Position numbers and translations under genes: made by a program. Shown piece after piece: positions 22,727-35,116 of a stretch of 64,000 bases of DNA (position 1 is its first letter; each line of letters starts with the position of its first letter). This DNA comes from Sisyra terminalis (lineage: Eukaryota; Arthropoda; Insecta; Neuroptera; Sisyridae). The DNA lies in the NCBI GenBank assembly GCA_958496175.1, contig OY292280.1, positions 930,001-994,000 of the forward strand. The letters run 5' to 3'. Below the pieces are notes generated by a model, which saw only the letters and a list, made by a program, of their open reading frames with translations, had not been told where the DNA came from and did no database searches.

Positions 22727-25025
22727 CAATGATTATGATTATCTTATTAATTTTATTATTTGGTAAATATAACGTGTAACGTTGAATTCCGATATTGACG
22801 AACGTTGAGTTCAACGGTATATTTAATTTAAGCAGTGTTCAGTTACTCAATTTTTGTGTACGGAATTCAACATGTAAAAGCAAAGAAGCGATTCAACGGA
22901 CTTTAACTAGGGGTTAATATATTATTAATATATAATTAATATAAAAGAATATAGCAGTAAAGATATAGGACACCGAACGTGTCAACGTTGATGACACATG
23001 CTAGTTCAAAGCGCAGGTCATTATGTTTTATTCTGTCCTGTTTTATCCGATCACAAAAAGCGTTTTATTTGTATTTATATTTTTGGGGATTTGTATGACT
23101 TCCGGTATATTTTCTTCGATCAATGTATAACTATGCATATATATTACAACATAAATAATCCGTTTTATACAATGTTTAGTTATTAACTTTATAGGAACTA
23201 TAATTTTGATTTAATTATGAATAAAAAATTGTACAAACAATCAAGTACGTCATTGATTCCCTTAAAAAACCATTTAGTTAAAAAAATGTTTATTATATTT
23301 TTGATTTTATTGTATAAGTCTATGAAAACATTAATTATGAGTTATAGATTTTTAATGTCGATATTGAAAATTCGAAATAAAATAAGATTATTTGCAAAAA
23401 ATTTACACTTGCATTTTATTTATAAAACCTTTAATATAGTAAATATATTTACTTTTATAATTAAATAATGTACTTATCTTTTTTTGTTATTTAGAGCAAA
23501 GTTCTTTATTTCAAAGTTCGGAATAAAATCATCCGAAGATAAGATAACTCATTCGTTGAAAACCTTGGACAGAGTTAGGAAAGTTGACTAATAATATTTA
23601 TAAGTCAACGTATTATTAACAAACCTACCAATTATAAACCTAAATTATTAAAATTGGTAACAATTTTCTCCAAATTGAAATAATTATGAATTTTTTGTTG
23701 TTAATAAAATTTTATTTTAACATTGCCCACTATTTAAGGTTGTGCAATGTCCAAGGCTTTGAGCAGATATTTCGTCAAGCAACTTTCCTAGAATAATACT
23801 TTTAAAAACAAAAGAAACAACAATCTGCGCATGACCTTGTTAGGTTGTTAGACCCTCATTTGTTTGACCTATAATGGAAATACTGTTGACTGATGATATC
23901 TCGGTAGGGAAAGTCAGGAACGGCTAGAATCGGTTGGAAAGTAGAAGGGGAACAATGAAGAAAGACAAACTGAAGGCTATGGTTTTAATTTGATCGATTT
24001 TTTTTTGCTGAATGTCATATAATTAGGGCGGTCAAAATTTGGCAACGATGCATTTTCTTCTTTGATTACAAAAGAGATAACAGCATTGGTAAAGGTCTTC
24101 CTGAAGATTGGAAAGGGAAGATTGAATAATTGGGATATATTATACAGGGGAATAAAAAATACATATGCAGTTTAGAATATATCCCAAATATCTTAACACC
24201 CATGCTATTTCTTTCTATAATCTTCCTCTTATAAATTTTCTTCTAATGCTGTGTCTCATATCTTCGGTGCCCTTGTTGGGTAGAAATATTTGTCTGAGAA
24301 AGTCTGTAAATCCACAAGGTAAGGAACTTTTCCTGGTAGAAGTTATTGGAATTCAGGAATTGAAAGCTATTGGGAGCTATTGGAATTCTCTTTCCATAAA
24401 ATGGATGGTCGATCATTAATCAGTGCCGCCCTTTGTATCTGCACCAAATAAGTTTTCCTTACTATAACTAGGGTAAAGCTGGGAATGAGCACCGTCCAGC
24501 CAATGCACGATCAAAGGATAATTCAGGGTATTTAGTGGTCAGGGAAATCGATAAAGTAAAGGAAAAAAGTTAGGGAACTTCTGGATACCATCGCAAATAA
24601 GAATTTAAATGAAAAATCATAACGTTGTTTAATTTTATTTCACAAAATTTGTCAGTCTCCAGTCGAAAAGTTTTCTAAACTGGATACTCTAACTGAAATT
24701 TTCTTGGCTACTAAATCTTAACTAAGTTCGTTGAAGTGAATAAACAGTTGGAGAGAGACAGGATCTCCAAATCGAATACGAAGTCAACAAAAGTTAAACA
24801 TGAATCCTCTATACTATATCTCTGTAATCCGGATCCATCTCAGAAGCCAATGTTTGGCCCTAGCTCCGACTTCAATTCCGGCTTTATTTAACACCAATTT
24901 ATATGAAATTTTATAGCATGCAGACATGATAAAACGTAAACAGGTAGAACAAAAATATTTTTTAAGTATTCACTCGAATATTTCGATCATAATTGTTAGA
25001 AGAGGGAACCAATATACATTTTGAT

Positions 25026-25665
25026 GAATCCGGATCGGATCCAATAAAGTCATTGTTTTAGCTCCAGCTCCTGAGCTTTAATTTGAAGTAAGTGTTCTCT
25101 TTACTGTTGGTCATTAGTGTAAACTTTACGGTTTTGCTTGTTTTTGTGTACTGGAGTGGGAAGGAAATGTTTAATTCTGTCAAATAGGTGACGAAAAATT
25201 CCGGATTAGATTAAAATCATTGTTTTAGCTCCAGCTCCTTAGCTCTAGTATATGAACATAGTAAATGTCCTTTTTATTATTAGTCATTAGTATAAACGGT
25301 ATAAACTATACGATTCTGCGTGTTGATGCATTCAGATCCAATAAAAGCATTACTTTAGCTTCAGCTCCTTAGCTTTAGTTTGTCCTTTTTAATATTGGTC
25401 ATTAGTGTAAACTTTACGGTTTTGCGGGTTTTTGTGTGTTGGAATGGGAAGGAAATGTTTAATTCTGTCAAATAGGTGATGAAATATTCCAAATCCGATT
25501 AAAATCATTGTTTTAGGCTCCGGCTCCTTAGCTTTACTATATGAATATAGTAAGTGTCCTTATTATTGATCATTAGTGTATAAATTTTAGGGTATTGCGT
25601 GTTTTAGTGTACTAGAATGGGAAGCCTATTGCTAATTCTGTGAAATAGATGACGAAATATAGTGC
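25026..25665 (+). repeat. Tandem repeat array, about four diverged units
   Basis: Units of roughly 125-175 bp start near 25026, 25201, 25326 and 25491. Each carries the series GATCCAATAAAGTCATTGTT (or variant), TTTAGCTCCAGCTCCT..AGC, GTCATTAGTGTAAACTTTAC, GGTTTTGCGTGTTTTTGTGT and GGGAAGGAAATGTTTAATTC, then GTCAAATAGGTGACGAAA. The second unit is shortened. There is no coding potential. Confidence 0.75.
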
Positions 25666-26301
25666 TATATAGCACTAATACTTAAGTGTTTGTAAACAAA
25701 ATTTAAATCCCCATTCAATTGTTTTGGATTTAGTGTGATTGTTTTCTTATTTTTTATTACGTTTTGTTTTTATATTTTTACCCTCCACTGGTGTGATAAC
25801 CTCTTTTATAGTTGATACAACAATTTTTGTTTTATTTTCGATTATTAATTTATATACGTATAAGTATATGAAACAACATCGCATCGATTTGGTTAATTTG
25901 TTTTTTTTTTTATCTTATTTTAATACTTTAGTATGGCCTTGCTTTTTTTATGGTCTTCCTTGTCATACATGCCACGGTAGAAAGACAACGACGAAGAAGA
26001 ACAAAATTGCTCACTGATGAAATTGTTGGAATAGAATACGTAGACCGAAATGTTGATTTTTGTACTTTAATCTTTTACAAATGACTTTGCAACTAATTAG
26101 ATTTATTATCTAAAGAAGAGTTTACGTGGTACATTTTTTCTATAGTGAGATTACATTTTTATCAACATACAATCAATTTTTCCGAGTTCGTTTGTATATC
26201 AAGTACAATTGGTATTTATAAGTGAAATCGGTGATACATTTAGTGAAATTAGCACTTCTTAAGCTCCATTAAAGTTCATAGAATTAGTCCAATTAACCGA
26301 A
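25666..26301. other. Upstream region of the first acyl-CoA oxidase
   Basis: A/T-rich DNA with presumed promoter and 5' UTR; a 92-codon hydrophobic frame at 25739-26017 looks like chance from T-rich sequence. I could not place the transcription start. Confidence 0.3.
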
Positions 26302-29300
26302 ATGACACTGGCAAAATCGGAATCGTATGTCAATGAAGACTTATCGCGTGAACGTCAAAAATGTACCTTCAACATCCAAGAATTAACCCATTTTATTGAT
26401 GGAGGATCTCAGAAAACCGAAGAAAGAAAGGCCAGAGGTAATTCTTTTTCTTCACAAATTTTCCAATCCTAATTAAGGGCTATTTAATTCCTAGCTTACG
26501 TATTCCTGCTACTCAGCAATCTGTTAATTTAGAAAAACCAAGCTTTACTATCCTCCACTTCCTTTATTAATAATTGGTCTACTAGCTTAACAATCCACGA
26601 GGCCCTAATTCATACTAATAACAAATCAGCTGATCTACGACAATGATAGCATATTTATATAACAAAAACGATAAAAAAGGACACAACTTCCATTTAATGC
26701 CACATTTGTTCAAGGACGGATCTTCAAGGACGGAAGTTTCAAGAAAACTATAGCTAATTAAGAAGTGAACGTTCTGAAGCTTATAGTTGCATGATAATTT
26801 TACAAAATATTACAGTATGTGAGCTATATTTTTTTTATTCCGGAAGTTAAATGTTGTTTCCCGTGTGACTAAATTCTTCCCATCAGCGACATCTATCTCA
26901 AACAAAGTTAATTAAATCGCGGTAGTCCTTTGCCCTTAGTTATAAATCAAGGATTTCAAATCGTTTTTTCCCTAAAGTTAGGGACAAAATTTGACAACGG
27001 GATTTTTTTGAGGGAAAATATTTTAGGGAGAAAATGAATCAATTTTTTTTAATCAGATTTTTGTGCTTAATCCAGCTAGGCAGTAAAGTTTCAAGAAAAA
27101 CAATTAAAACATATTTTAAAAGTCTCAACTGTAATAAAAAAATACTTTGCCTTCCTCTATGATTCAACAGTTAAACTTAGCTATACTATTTTTTATTTCA
27201 TCTACTAATTATGTTATAAACAATAGGGTATCACTAAATGAAATTTTATAAATTGACTGAAAATTTTATCACGTTCAAATTTAGGATATTTTAAAGGTCC
27301 TTAGTGCCTTTTTTGTACGTTTTTAACAATAGGTTGAATTCTAACTAGGTTGGTAGAACGTGATAGAAAAGCTAATGTACATATAATAAAAAAAAAAACA
27401 AAGACAAATATGGCTGGTGATCAGACATGCGACGAAGTGCTACGCATTCGGTACATATTTTTTCCCAATGACTTCTATTCATTTTCAAATATTCTATTCT
27501 ATTTCATAGCGTATATTTAAGTCCTTTTTATTTCGCTACAACATCCAAATACTACTTTATAAATGTATTTATAAATAATAATGCAGTTATGATTCTTTTA
27601 ATTTTAAAACGGCCTAGAATATATACTAATAATTTTTTTGATATTTATAAGTAGTTCTCAATTAAATTTGTATTTTGCCGCCATTAATAATTCTACCCAG
27701 CTCCGTCTTCAAAGTAAGCAAATTGGCAACTCCTGATAGAGTAGAACAAAGACAACAAATACCTCTATTTCATGATATTTTTGTGTTTAATCAATATTTC
27801 AGATGCATTTCCGCCATTTTGAAGTGGTAGTGAAAAGACATTAGAATATTCAAAAAACATGATATCGCCCCCGTTGAAAATTATTCCTAAAGGAAGTAAT
27901 ATCAATTGTATGCTTTTGCAAAGATAGTGTTAATGTTTCAACAGTAATTTCTTACAACTGATTAAATTTCTACCCTAAAAATTTTATTTATTTTCAATTT
28001 TTATAAATTGCCTTCCCCAGGGATGAAATTTTACTCTTTTATTAATAACAATTAATAAAAAATTAGAACAATCACAATGGATTTATTATTCATAAAACTT
28101 CAACGTAGACTTTAATATCCGCAAGTCCAATAGATTAAAATTACAGTGTGATATTTAGAATTCGCAGGGATTGGGAGAGTTCCTACTCTCAAAGCAAATT
28201 GTCAATTAAATTTTTTCATTTTTTTTTTCTAGAAAATTTCTTCTTGTCCGATCCTGAATTGAAAGATGCAGTCCCCAATGAGTACCTAAGCCATAAGGAA
28301 AAGTACGAACAAGCCGTGCGAAAATCATGTATCCTTTTTCGAAAAGTACAAGAATTACAAAATTTGGGTCAAGGCGGCATGGACAGCTATCGGTAATTTT
28401 AAAAAAATGCATTTTTTCCAACCCTAACACTCATATTTGTGCAGTCAAGTTTTAGGGGGCGTCCTAGGTCCTGCAATTCTCAAGGACGGGAACCCTTTAA
28501 CGTTGCATTACGTAATGTTCATTCCTACGCTAATGGGACAAGGAACTGTTGAACAACAAGCCGAATGGATGCAAAAAGCATGGACTTGCAGCATCATTGG
28601 AACCTATGCCCAAGTAATTTTATGGGAATAAAAAAAACAATCGCGAAATTATACATTCATTTTTTTAGACTGAATTAGGACACGGAACCTTCGTTCGAGG
28701 TCTGGAAACGACCGCCACCTATGATTCATCTACCGAAGAGTTTGTTTTAAACAGTCCAACGTTGACTTCATACAAATGGTGGCCTGGAGGATGTAAGTAT
28801 TGTTCCGTGTTTTTTTTTTCGGCCTTGCGACAATTTTAGTTTCCCGCGTGGTTGAACTCTTCCCTTTACCATTGAGATCTTTAAATCAAATTACTCCATT
28901 TCTTCTTATATATGTCCAAGATTTCAATCTTCTTCTTCCTTTTTCCTTGAACCCATCTAATTCCCCTTCTACAACAAATATGAATCCTTTACTATTCAGA
29001 ATTTGATCCAATTTTATAGTTCTTAATTTAATTTTCTCCATTCTTCTTATATTTTAATATTTTTTTTTTTATTTTTTCAGTGGGCTTAACTGCAAACTAT
29101 GCCGTTGTTGTTGCTCAATTATACACCAAAGGCCATTGTCACGGAATTCATTCATTCATTGTTCAATTAAGGGATGAGGAAACTCATATGCCTTTACCAG
29201 GAATTAAAATCGGGGAAATTGGAACAAAATTGGGGATGAACGCGACCAATAATGGATATTTGGGATTTGAAAATGTTCGAATTCCTCGTACACATATGTT

Positions 29301-32300
29301 AATGAAAAACAATAGTGTTTTAGAGGTAACTAATTTTTGTATTCTTGGAGCTTTGAGTACTTCCAGAGCTCCGTGGTCTTTCTGGACCATTAAAACAAAA
29401 AAAAGGATCAAAGGATGTCCTTATTTTTCTTAACAGTCAAAAGTTCGCCGTAAAAAATAACGCCGTAAATTGTACTCTACGAATGTGGGAAATTCCATAC
29501 CTCAAATATAGTTTACCTGTTGGTACGTTTGTTGCTCCTTTACTCGTAAATTAGGTAGGCACACCGAATTGGAATAACGACGATAATAAACTCAATAACT
29601 TATTTCTTTTTGTATTAGAATACTGAATTTTTTGTTTAGTTAAAAATATCACAAACGGCCCAAATCCCTTTTAGAACATTCAAATCTGGCAACGTTGCAT
29701 TTCCGACTTTGTTTTTATCTTAATTCGCGAATAAATCGGTCCATAATGAAAATTTAGTCACAAAAGAGAAAGTTATACCATTTGAGAATTGAAATAACAA
29801 AAAAATCGCGAAAAGAATAACAAAAAAGAGTCGAAAATACAACGTTGCCAGATTTGACTGTTCTACAAGAGACTTGCGTCTCAAAAACTTGTAACACAAA
29901 TATTTAAATGGCTCAACTAGCCGCACCTTAATGCATTAAAATATTAGCATAAATTATGATTAAATAAATTTGAATATCACCACTAATTTAATATCTAATT
30001 GTCTAACTAATTATAATTGCCGATTGTCTTATGTTAATGTGTCTATTGTTTACTAATATCTTTTGTTTTTTTGTTATAGGATGGAACTTATGTAAAATCC
30101 CCAAGCAGTAAACTCACTTATGGAACGATGGTTTTTGTTCGTGTTGTTCTTGTACAAGATATGAGTGATTATCTATCGAAAGCTGTAACAATTGCCACAC
30201 GTTATAGTGCCATTCGTCGCCAAAGTCAACCAAAACCTAAGTAAGAACAGAAAAGAACTTTTGCATAGTTTTCGGTCAACGAATAAAAAAGATTCTTTTT
30301 TATCAATTTGTTCATTTAAACTATCGGTTTAGTTCTCTGCGGTGTAATTCCGTGAGTTAAGTGGAATAGCACCGACTAGTAGAAACAATACAAAAACTTA
30401 AGGTAGATTATTCGCTTGGGACCAGAGAAGAGAGACTTATATAGAAATCCAATATATATTTTGAAAACTTTTGTGAAAAATATTGGCGGATATATTTCAA
30501 AGTATGTACTGAATCGTTTGTTTCTATGTTAAAGTTGTTGAAATACTAGAAAGATAACTCGGTATAAGCTTAGATCAGGAACGTCGACATTTTCAGAACT
30601 GAAGAGAACTTTTTCGAATAGCTTCGATATTATTCCTGTACGTATTGTTCACTCGAATGCAATTTGTACGTAAACTTTGACATATGCCAGAAATGAAGAA
30701 GTGACGGTTATTTTTAAATATGTATTTATATTGTTAATATGTAAAATTAAATTTTCGGCTCAAGTCCATTTTAGCATACCTACAATCTAGCAACGTTGCA
30801 TTTTCGAGTTTGTTTTTTATTTAATTCGCGATTTTTTTGATGATTTAATTCTAATATGGTATGATTCTCTCTTTTATGGCTACATTTTTATTATGGACTG
30901 ATTTAATCACGAATTAAATTAAAAACAAACTCAAAAATGCAACGTTGTCAGAGTGTGGGTGTGTTAAAATGGACTTGAACCAAATTTTCTAAATAATGTT
31001 TACTTTTTTATGGGAAAAACACTTGTGAAAAATTGTGATGTATTATTATTAATGAAAGGAAACTCTAAAACATTTGCGAAATAAAAAATATACTTCAGTA
31101 ATATTTATTGTCGCATTATTGAACTGTTTAATTTTTATGTTCTGTTTTATATATTTGATAATACATATTTGAAAATAACCGCCGCTTCTTCATTTCTGGC
31201 ATATGTCAAAATTTACGTACAAATTGCATTCGAGTGAACAATACGTACAGGAATAATTACGAAAGCATTCTTCGAAACAGTTCTCAAATTTCGACGTTCC
31301 TGATCCAAGCTTATACCGATAAATCATTATATTTAGAAAATTATTGTTGGAAATTTATATATTTCCTTGAAGATTTGGACACTAGAAGAGTTAAAATATT
31401 TTTTTCATAAAATTTTAGTCCATCTGAAAGATATTGATAACACGAACGATCTCCTTTAAGTCAATCTTTCCTTTTCTCTCGTTTCATCTTTCTCTGTCTA
31501 CTGAGAGAGCAATATGGCCGCCTGAGTATAATTCTGTAAATATTAGGAAAAACGAATGTTTACTCAAATGAATGTTAAAGTACTAAAGTGCACTTCTTCT
31601 TCTTATTATTTTTTGATATTTTTAAGTGAACCGGAGCCGCAAATTTTGGATTATATAACTCAACAGCACAAGTTGTTCCCCAATATTGCCGCAACATATG
31701 CGTTCAAGTTTAGCGCTACTTGGCTTTGGGATATGTACAATAATGTATCATCGGAATTGGAGCAAGGTGATTTAGACCGGTTACCGGAATTGCATGCGAT
31801 TTCTTGTTGCCTAAAAGTGATTAGTACATCGGATGCTGCGGCTGGAGTTGAAACATGTCGTTTATCTTGTGGGGGTCATGGATATATGACCAGTTCCAAT
31901 CTTCCGGCCACTTATGGACTTGTAACGGCTGCTTGCACTTATGAAGGAGAAAATACGGTCCTTTTGTTGCAAACCGCTAGATATTTGATGAAAATTTGGC
32001 CAAGAGCCAAAAGTAACGCACCCATGACGCCCACTGTGAAATATCTGCAAACGCACGCCACCAGAAGAACAATTCCTCCGTTCACCACATCAGTTCCCAG
32101 TATTATAATCGCTCTTCAAATTGTTGCTGCTGAGTAAGTCACTTATATATTTAATCTATATAACTATCTAATAGCACAATTGTGGCAATACTTTTGTTTG
32201 TCGTTGGATACCAGCCAAACTATTCAACCGATTTTTATGAAATTTGGCATGAAAGTAACTTAAATATCTGTGAAAGACATAGGCTATTCAAAATTTTATA

Positions 32301-33003
32301 AAAACGGTTGATAGAGAATTTTTCAATGAAATGCAGAAAGGTATTTTAATAAGTTCCTAGCTCCGGCTCTCTGGCCCTGTTATAGTTAATGGTCATAATG
32401 TTCTAATTTTTTACTGTTTTTTTTTTCAGAAAAATCCGTTTGAGTTACGAACACATGGAGAAACGAATGCGCCAAGGAAAATCGCCTGAAGATGCATGGA
32501 ATGAAACTTCTATTGAGTTAGTGAGCGCTGCTGAAGCCCATTGTCGCGTTTTTGTCGTTGAAAAATATTACGAAACTATCGAACAGAAAAAAGCTCAACT
32601 ATCCCCAGCTTTACAATCCGTGATGATTCAATTGATGGAATTGTACGCGGTTTGGACTTGTTTTAAACTTTTAGGCGATCTAATTCGGGTAGGAAGCATC
32701 CACCAATTTTCGACACCCAACACTAATTTCTACTGTTTTTAGTTTGCTAATTTGAATGAGTCGAACGTCGCTGCCCTCCAAGAATGGTTGGAAAACTTAT
32801 TGGCTGCGATTCGTCCAAATGCGGTCGGCTTGGTCGATTCGTATGATCTTTGCGATGCAGTTTTGGGATCGACTTTGGGTGCCTACGATGGAAGAGTTTA
32901 TGAAAGACTCTTTGAAGAAGCTTCCAAGAGTCCACTGAACCAAGAGCCAGTTAATCAATCATTCCATTTGTATTTGAAACCATTTTTGAAATCAAATTTA
33001 TAA
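26302..33003 (+). CDS. Peroxisomal acyl-CoA oxidase, tandem copy 1
   Basis: Nine exons: 26302-26437, 28233-28392, 28445-28613, 28669-28792, 29081-29325, 30080-30240, 31627-32133, 32430-32688, 32743-33003. All phases fit; 673 residues, a normal family length. It oxidises acyl-CoA to trans-2-enoyl-CoA with FAD, passing electrons to O2 to make H2O2, the first step of peroxisomal beta-oxidation. Seen: N-terminal helical domain ([23 protein letters not shown]); the [19 protein letters not shown] loop; [43 protein letters not shown]/dimer motif [11 protein letters not shown] at about 409-419; and catalytic Glu438 in [19 protein letters not shown]. The C-terminus is KSNL. SNL resembles a non-canonical PTS1 instead of the usual SKL. 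Introns 1 and 6 hold repeats. Copy 2 follows 2.1 kb downstream on the same strand. Confidence 0.96.
27290..27450. repeat. Dispersed repeat F (copy 2)
   Basis: Matches 2455-2645: TTTTTGTACGTTTTTAACAA, then TAGGTTGAATTCTAACTAGG, GCTAATGTACATATAATAAA, ATATGGCTGGTGATCAGACA and TGCTACGCAT. It sits in intron 1 of the first oxidase gene. Confidence 0.65.
27505..27850. repeat. Dispersed repeat H (copy 2)
   Basis: It starts CGCTACAACATCCAAATACT, then TTATAAATGTATTTATAAAT, continues through ATTTGTATTTTGCCGCCATT and GAGTAGAACAAAGACAACAA, and ends GCATTTCCGCCATTTTGAAG. The region 56525-57020 is the same series inverted, so the element is at least 350 bp long. Confidence 0.65.
29660..29884. mobile_element. 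FB-A element in oxidase intron 5
   Basis: Left arm CAAATCTGGCAACGTTGCAT, TTTGTTTTTATCTTAATTCG; right arm AATACAACGTTGCCAGATTT, then GACTGTTCTACAAGAGACTT. The centre keeps GTCCATAATGAAAATTTAGT and CACAAAAGAGAAAGTTATAC. Confidence 0.75.
30560..31318 (+). mobile_element. FB-E composite foldback (with FB-A nested at 30753-30983)
   Basis: The ends are inverted: GGTATAAGCTTAGATCAGGA, ACGTCGACATT on the left and AATTTCGACGTTCCTGATCC, AAGCTTATACC on the right. The outer arms continue inward with TTCCTGTACGTATTGTTCAC, GAATGCAATTTGTACGTAAA and CATATGCCAGAAATGAAGAA and their complements. In the middle is a complete FB-A palindrome (GGCTCAAGTCCATTTTAGCA ... AAATGGACTTGAACC). Between FB-A and the right arm is a unique stretch of about 170 bp (TGGGAAAAACACTTGTGAAA, ACATTTGCGAAATAAAAAAT). 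The whole element lies in intron 6 of the first oxidase gene. Confidence 0.8.
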
Positions 33004-33530
33004 TATGTATTAATTTAGTAAATTTTTATTTCTTTATATTGGGGTGGCAAACAGGGGATAAAATACTATATTTTTGTATACTGTCTCATTATATTTTTAC
33101 AAATTTTGATTAAATGCTGTTTTTCTTAAACAAAAACTAATAATTTAATACGCCTCATATTTTTCTGGTCAACTAGCTACATTGAAGTTAAAGCTATTAT
33201 ACCTTCAATTGTTATTTACTATAATTTCCTTATTATTGGTAATTACATTGCAAACAAATGGAATTTGTTGTAAGTAATGAATAACGCAAAGGCGTTATTG
33301 TTGCGGTTACTTTTGCGATTTTGCAGTTATTGTTGCGGTTATTATTACAATGCAAAGTTGTAGGTAATGAAAAGGTCTACTACTTTTGAGCTTACAATTT
33401 TTTTGTATATCCTCAAAATTTATGTGAAAAATTCAAATGACCAAGATTTTGATGTTTAATTTTTAAACAAGCAAGCAATTCAACAGACTTTAACCCTTTT
33501 TCCAAATAATTATTTTGCATTCCTCCACTA

Positions 33531-33690
33531 TGATTGCTTGACAATCGAAATACGTATCTGAACAATACGACAGTAATTCATTTGTTTGAATTTTTATTCA
33601 AATTTATGTTTGTAGTTTACTTTTATAAATAATATTACATAAAAATTACCACAATATATTTAATATTTTGTATAAACAGTATAACTGTTC
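33531..33690. repeat. FB-B half element
   Basis: TGCTTGACAATCGAAATACG, then CAATACGACAGTAATTCATT, ATTTTTATTCAAATTTATGT and TTTGTATAAACAGTATAACT follow the right arm of the palindrome at 41262-41735 in diverged form. Confidence 0.5.
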
Positions 33691-33730
33691 TAAAAAAAAC
33701 TATAAAAATTTAAAATATTAAGTTCAACGA

Positions 33731-33980
33731 CAAGGGCGGATTAAGGGGGAGGAGCAAGGGGGCACTTCCGGGGGTATTTTTGTGTGCTATGGAGATTCCA
33801 TAATAGTACATACTTAGAAGTAAATCAAATTATTAAAGTTGTGAAAATATATGAGTAAAATAACAGAAAGAACATTAGTGAAACTCTAGTCCATTTCTGG
33901 CTGGAATTGCGATTTTTTTTCGTGATCCCCTTCACAAACTTGCCCCCCCTCCTCCATAAAAAAATCCTGAATCCGCCCTT
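33731..33980. mobile_element. 250-bp MITE with GGGCGGATT terminal inverted repeats
   Basis: Left end AAGGGCGGATTAAGGGGGAG; right end reads, as complement, AAGGGCGGATTCAGGATTTT. Sub-terminal G-runs (GGAGGAGCAAGGGGGC and complement of GCCCCCCCTCCTCC) extend the inverted similarity. I found no exact target-site duplication in the flanks. CAGTGGCGGATTTACA near 51674 resembles this kind of end and is known from hAT-type elements. Confidence 0.65.
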
Positions 33981-35116
33981 ATTCGACGGTATCGATGTCT
34001 TAAGTCTAAAATAACAACTGGTGGTGCCTTTTATGACTGTTATCTCTTTCTGGCCCTTTTAAACTTCGTCATAGATCATTTCAGTTGATTTCCCCTACCG
34101 AATAACCAAAAACCTGTGCTAGCGATCAACTCGGTCGACTTGATTCCGTTTTTAGTACTTAGCAAATTGTTAACCGTTCGTTAATGATTCCTCGTTAACC
34201 GTTTGCCAGCAACTTCCTACTGTAGTGTCACATTTTATTAAAAAATCAGTCTAATTATTTTTTAATTTTTTAATTTTTTTTTTATTTTTTGTTGCCTTCT
34301 TTTAGCAGAGATGGAACCAGCTTCGGTTTCTTCAGTAGTGAAAACGTAGTTTTTCATGCTAATATTTCCACATTTCCACCGAAATAAATCTACGTTGGTA
34401 AATAATTATCGCAGAGTTGTTTTCCTAATAGTGTTTTTTCCTGGGGAACTATTGGACCAACTAAAGTTCAATCTTAATTTTTTATCATGCAGATAATTTG
34501 GCGACATTTTATTAAATTTAGACTCGTGTGCACTTCCTTATGAAATTTTATACGTTTTTTTTTTCAATGAAAATCTCCAAAAATGGTATAAGATTATCCT
34601 GACGGAAAATTCGATCAATTGTATTGTAAAGTACATACGTTTAGCTAATGCTTAATTAGATTTCTAAATTTTCAATTCGTTTTGTAATAAGAAGTCAAGA
34701 ATGTGAAAGTTGTATACTTAGTTATAGAACCCAAAAAAAAAATCGTTTTTAGTAAATTGCTGAATCGTTTTACGTTGGGGGAAATTTGCATACTACTTAT
34801 GTGTTTTTAAGGCAAATGCTGCAAATACTTTGTTGTTTATTGACTGAATAATATTACCATTTAACATACGTAACAATGTTGCTGATGCTGGTTTTTGGTA
34901 TTTTCTTATATAAAATTTACGACTTTGGTCATAATTTGTGAACTTTGGATTGTGAAATATGAGATCATGATTTTTCTAGTTCGTATCTAATCGGTTCAAC
35001 GGTATATCAATATTATCACTATTAATGTTTTTATACTAAATTCACTTAGTATATAATTGGAAGCTGTAATTGATTCCAATACAATAGTGGATAATATTTG
35101 ACAAACAAATTTTACC

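Larger units (their letters stand above)
21054..24999. other. Intergenic downstream of HCF
   Basis: I found no gene I can support. The HCF 3' UTR should occupy the first few hundred bases (very A/T-rich). A SINE lies at 22045-22191 and a TA microsatellite at 22704-22726. Pieces around 22771 and 22800-22910 carry AACGTTGAA / TTCAACGG motifs. The 24165-24419 frame (84 codons) has no recognisable domain and is probably chance or decayed transposon. Confidence 0.4.
26438..28232. other. Intron 1 of acyl-CoA oxidase copy 1
   Basis: 1.8-kb intron without a nested gene. It contains dispersed repeat F (27290-27450) and repeat H (27505-27850); the remainder is unremarkable A/T-rich sequence. Confidence 0.6.
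33004..35116. other. Spacer between the two oxidase genes
   Basis: No further gene is present. The spacer contains a GCGGTTATTATTGTTGCGG-like low-complexity patch (33295-33355), an FB-B right arm (33531-33690) and a MITE with GGGCGGATT termini (33731-33980). The promoter of copy 2 must lie towards 35116, where GTAAATTGCTGAATCG and other A/T-rich sequence give no clear motif. Confidence 0.5.

Noticed and set aside
24165..24419. 84-codon frame (plus)
   Set aside because: No recognisable domain; composition like neighbouring A/T-rich DNA; possibly decayed transposon but nothing to support it.
25739..26017. 92-codon hydrophobic frame upstream of the first oxidase
   Set aside because: Phe/Tyr/Leu-rich from T-rich DNA; no family features.
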